Source: Bog-756 sp963753905 (lineage in GTDB: Bacteria > Actinomycetota > Acidimicrobiia > Acidimicrobiales > RAAP-2). From it: a stretch of 64,000 nucleotides of DNA. Below, in pieces: positions 34,248-45,545 of the stretch. The position numbers and the translations under genes were made by a program. The notes below the pieces were generated by a model. The model was not told the origin of the DNA. It did not search any database and saw only the letters and a program-made list of their open reading frames with translations. Where the stretch lies: assembly GCA_963753905.1 (NCBI GenBank), contig CAVWDZ010000001.1, forward strand, positions 2,852,001-2,916,000, written 5' to 3'. Each line of letters starts with the position of its first letter. The stretch's first letter is position 1.

Positions 34248-35009
34248 TTGACCCACCAAAACCAGCAAGCTGAACCACTGGCCTCACCCTTCGTCCTCGC
34301 CGAAGGGAAGATCACATTCTCACTCGAAGAGGCTCGACAGACGGTTGGCGGGTACGTCTTCGCCCGACAGCCCTTGCCGCTGAGTTACCAGCCTGCTCTC
34401 GCCGGGACGACGGCACCGGAGGAATTGACGCGAGCCAGGTGGGCGTGTGCGGTCTATGACTTCCAGCCCGGAGACCTCGGTCCGCTCAACTACTTCGACA
34501 TCATCGTGTCGATCGGCTTGGGCAGCCACATCGACACGAGAGCGATCGCCGGCATGTTGGAGATTGCCCCCGTTGTCAGCGAGGCGATCGCACGTGTCCC
34601 GGTGAATCAGACCTTCTGGGAGCTCTCGGCGGACGAGGTGGCCGAGATTCCATCCGATTCGTCTGCGTGGTGGATGAACCGTGCCATCGAGCTGCTGGTG
34701 TCGATCGACGGAGTCGGACCGACGGTGGCCCACAAAACGCTGCACCACAAGAGGCCGTGGCTCTTCCCGTTGCTCGACGACGAGACGACGAAGTACATGC
34801 GATATGTGGACTCTTGGAACATCATCCATCGCGACCTCACCAATCACGATGCCCAGTTTCAGGCCCTCGAACAATTCATCGCCGATGAGGTCGCGTCACG
34901 TGGTGGCGTCCCCCTGTCACGACTGCGCATCCATGACATCCTCGTCTGGACCACGATGCAGGACCAACGAAGCATGGCAAGGGACGCAGGGAAAGCGCTT
35001 GGGTTCTGA
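34248..35009 (+). CDS. DUF6308-like protein with HhH-type motif
   Basis: 253 residues, soluble. The C-terminal half has LLVSIDGVGPTVAHKTLHHK followed by RPWLFPLLDDETTKYM, a helix-hairpin-helix-like piece plus the KRP-x-P-x-D segment that I associate with the DUF6308 family of actinobacteria; the N-terminal half has YDFQPGDLGPLNYFDIIVSI. Function unknown; a nucleic-acid-linked role would be guesswork. The start is a TTG with AAGGAG seven bases before it; no ATG or GTG fits. Confidence 0.7.
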   Translation: MTHQNQQAEPLASPFVLAEGKITFSLEEARQTVGGYVFARQPLPLSYQPALAGTTAPEELTRARWACAVYDFQPGDLGPLNYFDIIVSIGLGSHIDTRAIAGMLEIAPVVSEAIARVPVNQTFWELSADEVAEIPSDSSAWWMNRAIELLVSIDGVGPTVAHKTLHHKRPWLFPLLDDETTKYMRYVDSWNIIHRDLTNHDAQFQALEQFIADEVASRGGVPLSRLRIHDILVWTTMQDQRSMARDAGKALGF

Positions 35010-35104
35010 CGAACAGTGCCGAGACCCGCTCCTCGTTGTGCGGTGACCGGGTCATCCGCGACCGGGGCTGGGAGACGGCAGCCGCGCAACGGAGACAGTC
35101 CTGG

Positions 35105-35896
35105 TCAGCTGAGTACGTCCTTGCGGCTGAACCACCACCACCCGATGCCCAAGAACACGACCACATATGGCACCTGTAGGAGCACTCCTCGGAGCATCTC
35201 TGTCGACGGGGCGCCTTGGAAGAACAAACCCTGCCACGCATTGAGATAGTGGGTCGGATACACGTAGCTCGTCCCGTTGAGGGCCGAGATGTTGTTGAGG
35301 ATCTGGGAGACGACGCCGAGCCCCACCCCTCCAGCCACAGCGCCGAACGCTGAGTCGGTCATGGTCGACAACATGAACGCGAACGCAAGATATGCCGCTT
35401 GGCTCCACGCCACATACAGGGTCGACAGTACGAGACGGCCGAAGGCGCTTCCCTGCGAGACCACGGTGAGCGTAGGAGTCGTGACCGGATGCCACCCAAA
35501 CGCAAGGGTTCCCGCCGCGAGTCCGACCACCAGGACCACGAACGAAGCGACGAGGGTCAGGCCGGCTGCCACCACCAGTTTGGAGCCGAGCAGTCGGGAG
35601 CGGGCGACGGGCCTGACCAGGAGGTAGCTGAGAGTTCCCCAGCTCGCTTCTCCGGAGACGGTCTCGCCCGCGAACAGTGATGCAACGACGGTCAGCAAGA
35701 AGGCGCTCACACCCCCCAACGCCACGATCGGTACGTTCAGGCCAGATCCGGTCAAGTCGAAGAAACCGAGATGCCCTCCGGTCGGAGGATTGACCTTGTA
35801 GGCGACCGTGAAGATGATCGGAATCACAGCGATCAGCCCAAGTCCGATGTAGGTGCGCAGTCGCCACACCTGTTTGCGGATCTCGACGGATATCAC
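35105..35896 (-). CDS. ABC-2 type transporter permease
   Basis: 263 residues, six transmembrane helices: near 16-34, 58-80, 105-130, 148-170, 175-195 and 235-255. Typical ABC-2 features include an N-terminal amphipathic segment (IRKQVWRLRTYIGLGLIAVI) and SGEASWGTLSYLLVRPVARS at the coupling loop. GTG start overlaps the stop of the ATPase gene by four bases, so they form one exporter. Substrate unknown. Confidence 0.88.
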   Translation of the reverse strand: MISVEIRKQVWRLRTYIGLGLIAVIPIIFTVAYKVNPPTGGHLGFFDLTGSGLNVPIVALGGVSAFLLTVVASLFAGETVSGEASWGTLSYLLVRPVARSRLLGSKLVVAAGLTLVASFVVLVVGLAAGTLAFGWHPVTTPTLTVVSQGSAFGRLVLSTLYVAWSQAAYLAFAFMLSTMTDSAFGAVAGGVGLGVVSQILNNISALNGTSYVYPTHYLNAWQGLFFQGAPSTEMLRGVLLQVPYVVVFLGIGWWWFSRKDVLS

Positions 35897-36798
35897 CGGT
35901 GCTCCAGGAGGCCGATGAAGGCATCCTCGAGGTGGTGCCGAGCTGTGATCGTCTCGACGCCGATCCCAGCTCCGACCAGCGCCGCCACCAGTTCCTTGCG
36001 TTCGATCCCATCCAGTTCCACCGCCAAACCCCCACCCTCGGGCGAAACCGTGGCAATGCCGCGAAGTTCATCGAGTACCCGTTGGGCTCGGGGCATGTCG
36101 TCGACCTCTATGTAGATCGTGGTCGTCGCACCCAGGAGATCGGAGACTGCGCCCACCGTAACCAATCGGCCATTGTCCATGACCGCGACGTGGTCACAGA
36201 CCTGCTCGACCTCCCCCAGCAGATGGCTGGAGACGAGCACGGTCGTGCCGCTCGCGGCGACCCGTCTCAGCACTTCTCGTACGGCGCGCATCTGTTGGGG
36301 GTCGAGCCCGTCAGTCGGCTCGTCGAGTATCAGTAGGTCCGGGTCCCCCAGGAGCGCCTGGGCGAGGCCGAGACGCTGGCGCATGCCGTGGGAATAGGTC
36401 TTGTACTTCCGATCGGCTGCATGACCGAGATCGGCGATGTCGAGAACCTCGTCGAGGTTGGCCTCCGACATCGGCGCTCGCCCAGCTCTCCAGAACAGTT
36501 CGAGGTTCTTGCGTCCGGACAGGTGAGGCACAAATCCAGGCCCTTCCACCAGCACCCCGACGCGACGGAGGACGGCGGCCCCGGGTTTGATCACCTCGTC
36601 GAAGAGACAAACCCTGCCGGAGGTAGGACGGATCAATCCGACAAGCATTCGCATTGTCGTGGTCTTGCCGGCTCCGTTCGGGCCGAGCAACCCGAAGACA
36701 CTGCCGCGTTCGACAGCGAGATCCAGATGGTCGACGGCCAGTACATCGCTGGCATAGCGCTTAGTGAGGGCTTCGATGACTATTGGGTGGGTGCTCAC
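35893..36798 (-). CDS. ABC transporter ATP-binding protein
   Basis: 301 residues. Walker A LLGPNGAGKTTTMRML (about 36-50), Q-loop region, signature YSHGMRQRLGLAQALL, Walker B LLILDEPTDGLDPQQMRAVR and the switch histidine in VLVSSHLLGEVEQVC. The C-terminal ~85 residues are the extension usual for ABC-2 (CcmA/NatA-type) ATPases. Energises export with the overlapping permease. 58 bases separate it from the catabolic cluster upstream. Confidence 0.93.
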   Translation of the reverse strand: MSTHPIVIEALTKRYASDVLAVDHLDLAVERGSVFGLLGPNGAGKTTTMRMLVGLIRPTSGRVCLFDEVIKPGAAVLRRVGVLVEGPGFVPHLSGRKNLELFWRAGRAPMSEANLDEVLDIADLGHAADRKYKTYSHGMRQRLGLAQALLGDPDLLILDEPTDGLDPQQMRAVREVLRRVAASGTTVLVSSHLLGEVEQVCDHVAVMDNGRLVTVGAVSDLLGATTTIYIEVDDMPRAQRVLDELRGIATVSPEGGGLAVELDGIERKELVAALVGAGIGVETITARHHLEDAFIGLLEHR

Positions 36799-36856
36799 CG
36801 GATTCCCTTGGGCTCACTCAGGTCGGGACTACGGCTGCCGGCGCAGAGAGGCCTGA

Positions 36857-37723
36857 TCAGCAGCGGTAGATGCGCTCGGCGTTCTCCGCAAAGAGCTTGG
36901 ACCGGGAGGCATCGTCGAGGCCGGCCGTGACGGTGTCGAACACCGCGTAGAGCTCATCGAAGGTGCCGTACATCGAGTCGACGGGGAAGTTGCTGGCGAA
37001 CATGCAGCGGTCGACGCCGAATGCCTCGATGGCGTACTCGAGCCACGGAGCAAAGGCGTCGGCGCTCATGGACTCCAACGGCATCGCCAGACCCGAGAGC
37101 TTGCAGGAGACGTTGTCGCCGAGTCCGGCCAGCGCGTCGATGCCGTCCTGCCAGAGTGCGCGCTCTTCGTCCGAGCCGGACCGGGGCCATCCGGTGTGCT
37201 CGACCACGACGACCAGATCGTCGAAGCCTGCGAGTCCCTCTGACGCCACTCGGAGCTGATCGGTGTGCGCCATCAACTCGAACACCAGGTGCCGTTCCTC
37301 CAGCGCACGGAGCACCCCGGCGTCGGGGAGCGGCCCGTCGTAGCGGCCCATGGGGCGGACGCCACGGAAGCGCGGTGCGGTCATCTGCCTGTCGAGGAGC
37401 TCGACGGCCTCGGCCACCGTGTCCGCCGGAGGGATGCCGCCGATGATGGCGTCGGGGCCGCCCCTGGCCTGAGCGTTGCCATCGAGCTCGATGGTCTCGT
37501 CGACCGAGTGACGACCGGTCGCGGCGGCAACGTTGACGAACTTTTCGACGTTCCACTCCGCGGCCTCTGTCTGATAGGTGTCGACATCGAACCGGCGGAA
37601 CATCCGTGATGCGTCGGCGGTGTCCGGTCCCTGCGGGTGGGACAGGTACGGATACCAGTCGGTTCGGGCCGGGTCCCAGATGTGCACGTGCGCATCCACG
37701 ACGCGGGTGGGTCGGTCGGCCAT
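36857..37723 (-). CDS. Amidohydrolase (COG3618/amidohydrolase 2 family)
   Basis: 288 residues, TIM-barrel metal hydrolase. His-x-His near the N-terminus (VVDAHVHIWDP), His in VVVVEHTGWPR, and the late Asp/Asn region FASNFPVDSMYGTFDELYAV. Enzymes of this family hydrolyse lactones or cyclic amides (for example 4-sulfomuconolactone, fuconolactone). The ATG shares one base with the stop of the upstream SDR gene. In this cluster a lactone made by the Baeyer-Villiger enzyme is a plausible substrate, which is inference. Confidence 0.85.
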   Translation of the reverse strand: MADRPTRVVDAHVHIWDPARTDWYPYLSHPQGPDTADASRMFRRFDVDTYQTEAAEWNVEKFVNVAAATGRHSVDETIELDGNAQARGGPDAIIGGIPPADTVAEAVELLDRQMTAPRFRGVRPMGRYDGPLPDAGVLRALEERHLVFELMAHTDQLRVASEGLAGFDDLVVVVEHTGWPRSGSDEERALWQDGIDALAGLGDNVSCKLSGLAMPLESMSADAFAPWLEYAIEAFGVDRCMFASNFPVDSMYGTFDELYAVFDTVTAGLDDASRSKLFAENAERIYRC

Positions 37724-39374
37724 CAGGCTTCCCGTCGCGATGGTTGGCCAGTGGCAGCCACGATCTCGCGCAGCGTCCCGTCGAGCCACGCCGGCACGGC
37801 GGGACCGCCGTAGATGACGCTGCCGATCGGTCGGGGATGGCTGCGGAGCCCGATCCAACCGTCGCCGACCACCAGCTCGGCACCGGCCAGGGCGGACGCC
37901 TCGGGGTGGCTGAACAGATGGGCGACGAGCTCACCCGCCGGCTGGGCGGCGACCTCATCCGGTGCCTCGATGCTCACCGCCAAGGCCGTGACCCGCCCCT
38001 CGGTGGCACCGGCGGCAACGCGCGCATGCTGGGCCGAAGCCTGGGCCCGACTGCGACCTCCCGTCGTCGTGGCGTCGGTGAGCGTCGCCAGCTGGACCGG
38101 CCGGGCGGCCTTGGCGGCGTAGTCGGCGACCGCCCGGGCCCACCCGGCATCGGTGTGGATCTGCTCGACGATCCCACTGTGCTCGGCGAGCACCCGCTCC
38201 CAACCCTCGCCGGGCGAAGCCGTCGGTCGACGAGCGGCGGGGGCCACGACGACCGCGTCGATCGGACCGTTCGCTTCGACGACGGCGTTGAGCGCATCGG
38301 CCGCGCCCCGGAACCCGCGGGCAGGCTCGACCTGGTGGCACCGGATGGACCGGGCCTCGAGCGCGGCGATCAGCGACTTGGCCATGCCGGGCCGGTCCGA
38401 CACGACGAGGCAGGACCGCGCCTGCGCCGGTGCGACCTCAACTGGGGCCGGCTCATCGAAGACCGGCCCGAACCGTGAGTTGCTGCCCCCCGTGCTGGCC
38501 TGCCGCTCCTCGGCTTTGGCAAAGGCGCCGGGGATGACGACCTCGAGCAACCCGGCGAGGGAGGCCACATGGTCGGTGCGCACCACTTCGATGAGGCGGG
38601 GTTCGTCGATGACCGCCGCTTCGGGTCCCCCGACGAAGAGCACCTGGCCGCTGCACCAGGCGAACCCCTCACCGACGAGGTGGGCCCCGAACGGACCCAG
38701 GTCCTCGGGGCCCGCGACCGAGAGGAAGGAGATGCCGCCACCGCCCGACTGGCCAGCCTTGCGGGCGCGCTCGAGAGCAGAGGCCATCATCCGGGTGGCT
38801 GCGATGGGCGACATGGCGTTGACGGTGACGCCCGACGGCGCCTGCCGTCCCAGCTGCCAGGTGAGGGCGGCGACGGCCCGCTTGGCGCAGCTGTACGCAC
38901 CCGCGTCGGCCGCCCGCCACCCCGAGCCGGAGGTGACGCCGAGGATGCGGCCGTATCCCGCTGCGGCCATGAGCGGTAGCGCGGCATTCAGCACGTTGAG
39001 GTAGCCCTCGAGGTGCACGGCGAGCACCGCCAGCCAGTCCTCCTCGGTCCCCTGTCCGAAGTAGGTCTGGCGGGTGATCCCGGCCACATTGACCACGGCG
39101 TCGAGCCCCCCGTGCTCGTCTGCGAGCTCACAGAACAAGCTGCGGACCGCCTCGCCGTCGGTCACCGATGCCGTAGAGGCCCGGGCCGAACCACCCGCCG
39201 CCGCGATGCGGTCGGCCGTGGTCTCCTCCGGCTCCGGAAGCTGCGCGGACCCGTCGAGGGTCACGAGAGGGTCGAGAGTCACGACGAACCAGCCGCGCCG
39301 GCCGAGCTCCTCGGCAACGCCCGCTCCGATCCCGCCGCCGCCGCCGGTCACGACGGCGACCCGCTGGCGAGCGC

Positions 39375-39378
<4 letters not shown>
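37723..39378 (-). CDS. Two-domain short-chain dehydrogenase/reductase
   Basis: 551 residues, twice the normal SDR size. The first half is a complete SDR: VVTGGGGGIGAGVAEELGRR (cofactor), NVAGIT, TSGSGWRAADAGAYSCAKRA with Ser, Tyr-x-x-x-Lys. The second half (from about 330) is a degenerate SDR-like fold with CLVVSDRPGMAKSLIAALEA but no catalytic Tyr/Lys. The GTG start overlaps the monooxygenase stop by four bases, and the stop overlaps the amidohydrolase start. Probably oxidises an alcohol to the ketone that feeds the monooxygenase. Confidence 0.85.
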
Positions 39379-41198
<1,820 letters not shown>

Positions 41199-41313
41199 GG
41201 CGCAATCCTAGGGCAGCTCCCATTCTCGGGCCCACACGTCTGATTCTCCGGGGCGATGACGGCAGGTTCGAACAACCGAGCAGCGTCGGTCTCCTCCCGG
41301 TGGCGGCACCGGC

Positions 41314-42276
41314 TCACTCCGAAGGACGACCGCCCGACCAGAGCTCGGACAGTCGTGGGAGGACCCTCTCCGCCAGTGCACCGAGCTGCAGGCGGACGTC
41401 GCCGCGGCTGATCCCGGGAAGGTGCACCCGGAGATTGAGGGCGTCTGCCCCGGTCTCGAGGCGGACGGCATGGAGCCGCTCGGCAAGCTCCGAGGGGTCG
41501 GTGGTCGTGATCGTCTGGTCCGCCGCCGCCAGAAGGTCCGCTCCGGCGTAGCTCTCGTAGACCGCCCGCTGCCGCGCAACCTGCCAGGCTCTCGGCTCGC
41601 CCAACCACACCCTGCGGATCACGACCTTGGCTCCGGCGCCGCCGGCCGAGTCGTAGGCGTCGATGATCGAGCGCACCCGTCCGACCGTCGACATGCCCTC
41701 GATCAGGATGCCGGCGCCGCACTCGGCGGCCCGCCGTGCGGCGGCGGTCGAGACGGCCGCGCTGAGCACCGGGATCGGAAAGGTCGTACAGCGCTGCAGC
41801 GCGCGATCCCCCTCGAGGTCTCTGAGCTCCCGACCCTGCAGCATGGCGACGATCAGCGGGAGCCGGGCCTTGAACAGCGGCACCGCCTCGTCGAAGGGAA
41901 CCTCCATCGCCTCGAAGTCGAGCGGGAGCGCCCCGGCGGCCACACCCAGACCGACCCGGCCCGGGTGGCGGGCGTCGAGCCAGGCGATCTCCTCGGCGAC
42001 CTGTGCCGTCGGCCGGAGCGGCAGCAGCAGCGGGCAGGGCGCGACCCAGCCCGATCGGTTCTCCTCGAGGACGAACGATGCCGTCTGCAACGGGTTGGGG
42101 AGGTAGCCGGCGAACCCGCCGTGGTGCTCGCTGGTCATGACGCCGTCGAACCCGCCCGACAGCGCGAGCGCTGCCTGGTCGCAGAGCTCGCGCAGGACAC
42201 CGGGAGCGTCGAGCTCGTTGTGGGGGTAGAGGCGGAGTGAGACCGACCCGGCGGCGAACGGGGCCCCGGAGCTCAC
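41314..42276 (-). CDS. LLM-class flavin-dependent oxidoreductase
   Basis: 320 residues, luciferase-like TIM barrel. Conserved blocks DGVMTSEHHGGFAGYLPNPL, GRVGLGVAAGALPLDFEAME and GADALNLRVHLPGISRGDV. Members use F420 or FMN; cofactor not certain. GTG start overlaps the upstream SDR stop by four bases, so both are co-translated. Likely performs a redox or oxygenation step in the same catabolic pathway. Confidence 0.87.
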   Translation of the reverse strand: MSSGAPFAAGSVSLRLYPHNELDAPGVLRELCDQAALALSGGFDGVMTSEHHGGFAGYLPNPLQTASFVLEENRSGWVAPCPLLLPLRPTAQVAEEIAWLDARHPGRVGLGVAAGALPLDFEAMEVPFDEAVPLFKARLPLIVAMLQGRELRDLEGDRALQRCTTFPIPVLSAAVSTAAARRAAECGAGILIEGMSTVGRVRSIIDAYDSAGGAGAKVVIRRVWLGEPRAWQVARQRAVYESYAGADLLAAADQTITTTDPSELAERLHAVRLETGADALNLRVHLPGISRGDVRLQLGALAERVLPRLSELWSGGRPSE

Positions 42277-43121
42277 CGCGGGTCCTTCGACGGTGCGCCG
42301 CCCGGACGGCCGATCGCCGAGGGGCTGAACGGTGACCAGGTGCCGGTCGACACATGGTTGCCGGCGTCCACGTCGAGGAGGACCCCGGTGATCGACGCGG
42401 CCTCGTCGGAGAGGAGGAAGGCGACCGCGGCGGCGACGTCGTCGGCTTCGGTCATCCGTCCGAGGAGCAGGTTGGCTCCGGCGGCACGTCCGTCGTCGGA
42501 CTCCCACATCGAGCGGGTGGCTTCGGTCCGGGTGAGCCCCGGGCTCACCGCGTTGACCCGGACCCCACGCGCGCCGAGATCGTTGGCGAGCGTCCGGGTC
42601 AGTGCGTTGAGCGCCGACTTGGCCGCCGCGTAGGCCGCCATCGAAGGTGTGGTCTTCTTCGGTGAGCCACTCGAGATGTTGACCACGGCACCGCCGCCCT
42701 CGGCCAACCCGCGGGCCATCGCCTGCTGGATGAGGGAGACCGCCGGCCAGGTGTTGATGGCCACCGTGCCGAGGAAGTCCGAACGGTCCATCGAAAGGGC
42801 CGAGCCGACGAACGACGCAGCCCCGACGGCGTTGACCAGGAGGTCGAGACGGCCGAACCGCGAGAGCGCGGTCTCGACCAGCATGCCCGGCACCGACTCC
42901 TCGTCGGCGGCCCCTGCGCAGGCGACAACGGCGAGCCCCTGATTCCGCAGGGCTCGTTCGGTGGCCCGCAGCCGGTCCTCTGATCGCGCATTGATGACCA
43001 CCGACGCGCCCTCGAGGGCGAGGCGCCGGGCCGATGCGGTGCCGATGCCCGGAACGGTCGACGCACCGGTCACGATGGCGACCTTCCCTTCGAACCGTCG
43101 TCCGAACGTACGCTCGTCCAC
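42273..43121 (-). CDS. Short-chain dehydrogenase/reductase
   Basis: 282 residues, classical SDR: VAIVTGASTVPGIGTASARR (the TGxxxGxG motif is longer by two residues, as in some enoyl reductase-like SDRs), NAVGAAS, NISSGSPKKTTPSMAAYAAA followed by KSALNALTR (Tyr-x3-Lys). GTG start with GGGGAGG five bases before it. First gene of the catabolic cluster that runs left to 36857. Confidence 0.88.
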   Translation of the reverse strand: MDERTFGRRFEGKVAIVTGASTVPGIGTASARRLALEGASVVINARSEDRLRATERALRNQGLAVVACAGAADEESVPGMLVETALSRFGRLDLLVNAVGAASFVGSALSMDRSDFLGTVAINTWPAVSLIQQAMARGLAEGGGAVVNISSGSPKKTTPSMAAYAAAKSALNALTRTLANDLGARGVRVNAVSPGLTRTEATRSMWESDDGRAAGANLLLGRMTEADDVAAAVAFLLSDEAASITGVLLDVDAGNHVSTGTWSPFSPSAIGRPGGAPSKDPR

Positions 43122-43269
43122 TGCCCTCCCCTGTGGCCCCCGGTCGATCCCGTCATGGTGAACCTACCGGGGACGCGACCGGGCGGCGAGACGGGCCGGG
43201 GGGAGTACGGGACGGGACCGCATCGGACAGCGCGGCCGAGCGCCCGCGACCGGTTCGATTGCAGCGGCG

Positions 43270-44157
43270 TCAGACGATCGGTCCGGCGTTCTCGGCGTGG
43301 AGCAGTTTGAACGGATTGCGCATCACCCACACCGCGGTCACCCGGTCGCCGTGGATGTCGAAGGAGACCACCGTGTCGGGCGCCCCGTCGACACGGAACA
43401 GGAACCCCGGGGCACCGTTGACGACGACCGGGTCCACCGTGAACCCCGCATCGAGACGCTTGGAGAGGCTGAGCAGGACCCGCCCCACCCGCGCCGGTCC
43501 GACGATGGGACGCCGGGCAGCGGGCCGGTCGCTCCCCGCATCCGAGATGTAGGTCACGTCCGGAGCAAGCAGACCGACCAGGGAGGTGAGGTCCCCCGCC
43601 ACCAATGCGTCGACCATCCGCTCGACAACCGGGTGGCGCCCACCCGGGGCGACGGCCGGATCGGCCGCACGCAGCCGCCGACGGGCGCGACTGGCGATCT
43701 GGCGGCAGGCCTCCGGCGAGCGTCCGACCGCTGTGGCGATCTCGGCAAAGGGCACGTCGAAGACGTCGGCCAGCACGATCACCGCCCGCTCGACCGGGGC
43801 GAGTTCGTCCAGCAGGGTGAGGAATGCGAGGGTCAGTGACTCGGACAGCTCGGTCAGCTGCTCCGGTCCGGGCGAGGTGACCAGCGGCTCGGGCAGCCAC
43901 GGCCCGCGGTAGGTCTCCTTCCGCCTCGCCCGCTGCCGGACCCGGTCGATCGACAGCCGGGTCACCACTGTCGTGAGCCAGGCGGCCGGCGACTCGATGT
44001 CGCCGGCACCGAGCTGCTGGAGCCGGGTCCAGCTCTCCTGGACGATGTCGTCGGCGTCGTTGAGGCTTCCGGTCATCCGGTAGGCGAGGCCGCGCAGCCG
44101 CGGCCTCTGCTCCTCGAAGAGCATTGCCGCCTGCCGCGCCGGATCGCCGTCGCTCAT
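43270..44157 (-). CDS. ECF41-type sigma factor with C-terminal SnoaL-like domain (SigJ-like)
   Basis: 295 residues. Region 2 (RLRGLAYRMTGSLNDADDIV, QESWTRLQQL) and region 4 (LDELAPVERAVIVLADVFDV, AEIATAVGRSPEACRQIASR) are followed by a SnoaL-like domain. Linker WLPEPL, diagnostic of ECF41, is present; the C-terminal NPDKL motif reads NPFKL and the DGGGR motif is altered (DAGSDR). The ATG at 44157 is used; GTG at 44169 would overlap the upstream oxidoreductase stop. ECF41 factors need no separate anti-sigma and are genetically tied to redox enzymes, here the FAD oxidoreductase. Confidence 0.88.
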   Translation of the reverse strand: MSDGDPARQAAMLFEEQRPRLRGLAYRMTGSLNDADDIVQESWTRLQQLGAGDIESPAAWLTTVVTRLSIDRVRQRARRKETYRGPWLPEPLVTSPGPEQLTELSESLTLAFLTLLDELAPVERAVIVLADVFDVPFAEIATAVGRSPEACRQIASRARRRLRAADPAVAPGGRHPVVERMVDALVAGDLTSLVGLLAPDVTYISDAGSDRPAARRPIVGPARVGRVLLSLSKRLDAGFTVDPVVVNGAPGFLFRVDGAPDTVVSFDIHGDRVTAVWVMRNPFKLLHAENAGPIV

Positions 44158-44165
44158 GACGGTGG

Positions 44166-45398
44166 TCACCCGGACAGCGCGGCTGCCGCCAGTCCGGCAT
44201 CGTGCCCGCTCTTGAGCGCGGCGTCCGCAAGGAGGCCCTCCGGGCCGATCCAGTCGCCTGCCAGGAACACCCCCGGGAGACCGGACGCGTCGATGCGAGG
44301 GCGTCCGGACAGGCCACCGTGCGCGGGGTCGGGAGACCCGCCGGTGACCGTCATCGACGCCAGGAACCGGCTGGTGCAGATATCCTGCTCGTCGACGCCG
44401 GCGAGCGCGACCAGCGACTCGAGCTCGGGGCGGTCCTCGTCCGCCGAGCGGGCGCCGTAGCGGAGCGCCGCCACCACCGCTGCCGGCGCGGGGACCTGCG
44501 CACCGGGGGGCGACTGCACGGTCACGTACATCGGCCGGTCCGCGTCGAGGACGTACCCGGGCGCGGGGACCCGCCTGGTGACGAGATCGAGGCAGGCCGC
44601 GGTCACCGGCTTCCCGACCGTCTCCCATCGACGGCCGCCGAGGAGCGGCGACATCGTCTCGGGAGTCCCGGTGGCCACCACGACCGAGCGGGCCCGGACC
44701 GTGGTCGACCCGGTCCGGAGCTCGACGCCGCCGACACCCGCGTCGATGGTGGCGACCGGGTCTCCGGTGCGCACCTCGACCAAGTCCTGCAGTCCCGAGT
44801 AGATGGCCGACCATCCCCCGTGGAGATAGAGCACCCCACCGCGGACACCGAGCTGCACCTGGCGCAGAGCCGCGTCGGCTGACAACGCGTCCGTGTCGGC
44901 CGTGTAGGTGCTGAGGCGCACCACGGCACGGGCAATCGAGTCCACCCTCGGGGCGAGCTCCTGGCGGTCCAGCCAGGCCCCGATGGAGAGGCCGGCGACG
45001 GTCTTCGGCCGGGTCGTGCCCATGCGGAGGAGGAGGCCGGTCAGTGCCACCTTCGCGCGTGCACCGAGGGCGGAGGTCCTGACCAGGGCCGAGGGCCCGG
45101 TAGGCAGCGCGTGCAGCGCGCCGTCGAGACGCACCCGGTAGTGCGAGAGCGGCGGCGAGGACCCGGACGGGTCGACGCCGAGCGAGCGCAGGACGGAGCG
45201 CCCCACCCCGCCCCGATAGAGGGCGTGGGCGCCCATGTTGAGTGCCGCGTCGCCACGTCGGACCACTCGGGCCCTCCCCCCGACCTGGTGGGCCTCGAGC
45301 ACGACGGCCGAGCGACCCTGGGCGACCGCGGTCGCCCCGGCCGCGAGTCCGGCCAGTCCGGCTCCGACAACAGCGATGTCCACCACGTGATCAGTCAT
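44166..45398 (-). CDS. NAD(P)/FAD-dependent oxidoreductase (amine oxidase/phytoene desaturase-like)
   Basis: 410 residues. N-terminal FAD site VDIAVVGAGLAGLAAGATAV and the second strand VVLEAHQVGGRARVV with the GG-x-x-R motif; C-terminal FAD-contacting segment FLAGDWIGPEGLLADAALKS. Substrate unknown. ATG after AGAGGTGG. Overlaps or abuts the ECF41 sigma gene, matching the COE-type partners known for ECF41. It diverges from the SDR gene 147 bases to the right. Confidence 0.87.
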   Translation of the reverse strand: MTDHVVDIAVVGAGLAGLAAGATAVAQGRSAVVLEAHQVGGRARVVRRGDAALNMGAHALYRGGVGRSVLRSLGVDPSGSSPPLSHYRVRLDGALHALPTGPSALVRTSALGARAKVALTGLLLRMGTTRPKTVAGLSIGAWLDRQELAPRVDSIARAVVRLSTYTADTDALSADAALRQVQLGVRGGVLYLHGGWSAIYSGLQDLVEVRTGDPVATIDAGVGGVELRTGSTTVRARSVVVATGTPETMSPLLGGRRWETVGKPVTAACLDLVTRRVPAPGYVLDADRPMYVTVQSPPGAQVPAPAAVVAALRYGARSADEDRPELESLVALAGVDEQDICTSRFLASMTVTGGSPDPAHGGLSGRPRIDASGLPGVFLAGDWIGPEGLLADAALKSGHDAGLAAAALSG

Positions 45399-45545
45399 GC
45401 CACCTCTGACGTCGGGGACACCGCGAGTGTGACACGGCCACCCGGCGACGACGCCATCGACGGGGGCGGACCGGTGCCGGGCGGACCGGTTCGCGCCGCG
45501 ATCGACACCTAGAGTGCGGAGATCAGCGCACGAGGAGCGACCACC

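Noticed and set aside
45421..45545. Possible short gene between the FAD oxidoreductase and SDR genes
   Set aside because: Only the divergent promoter region fits; no start with ribosome site and adequate length.
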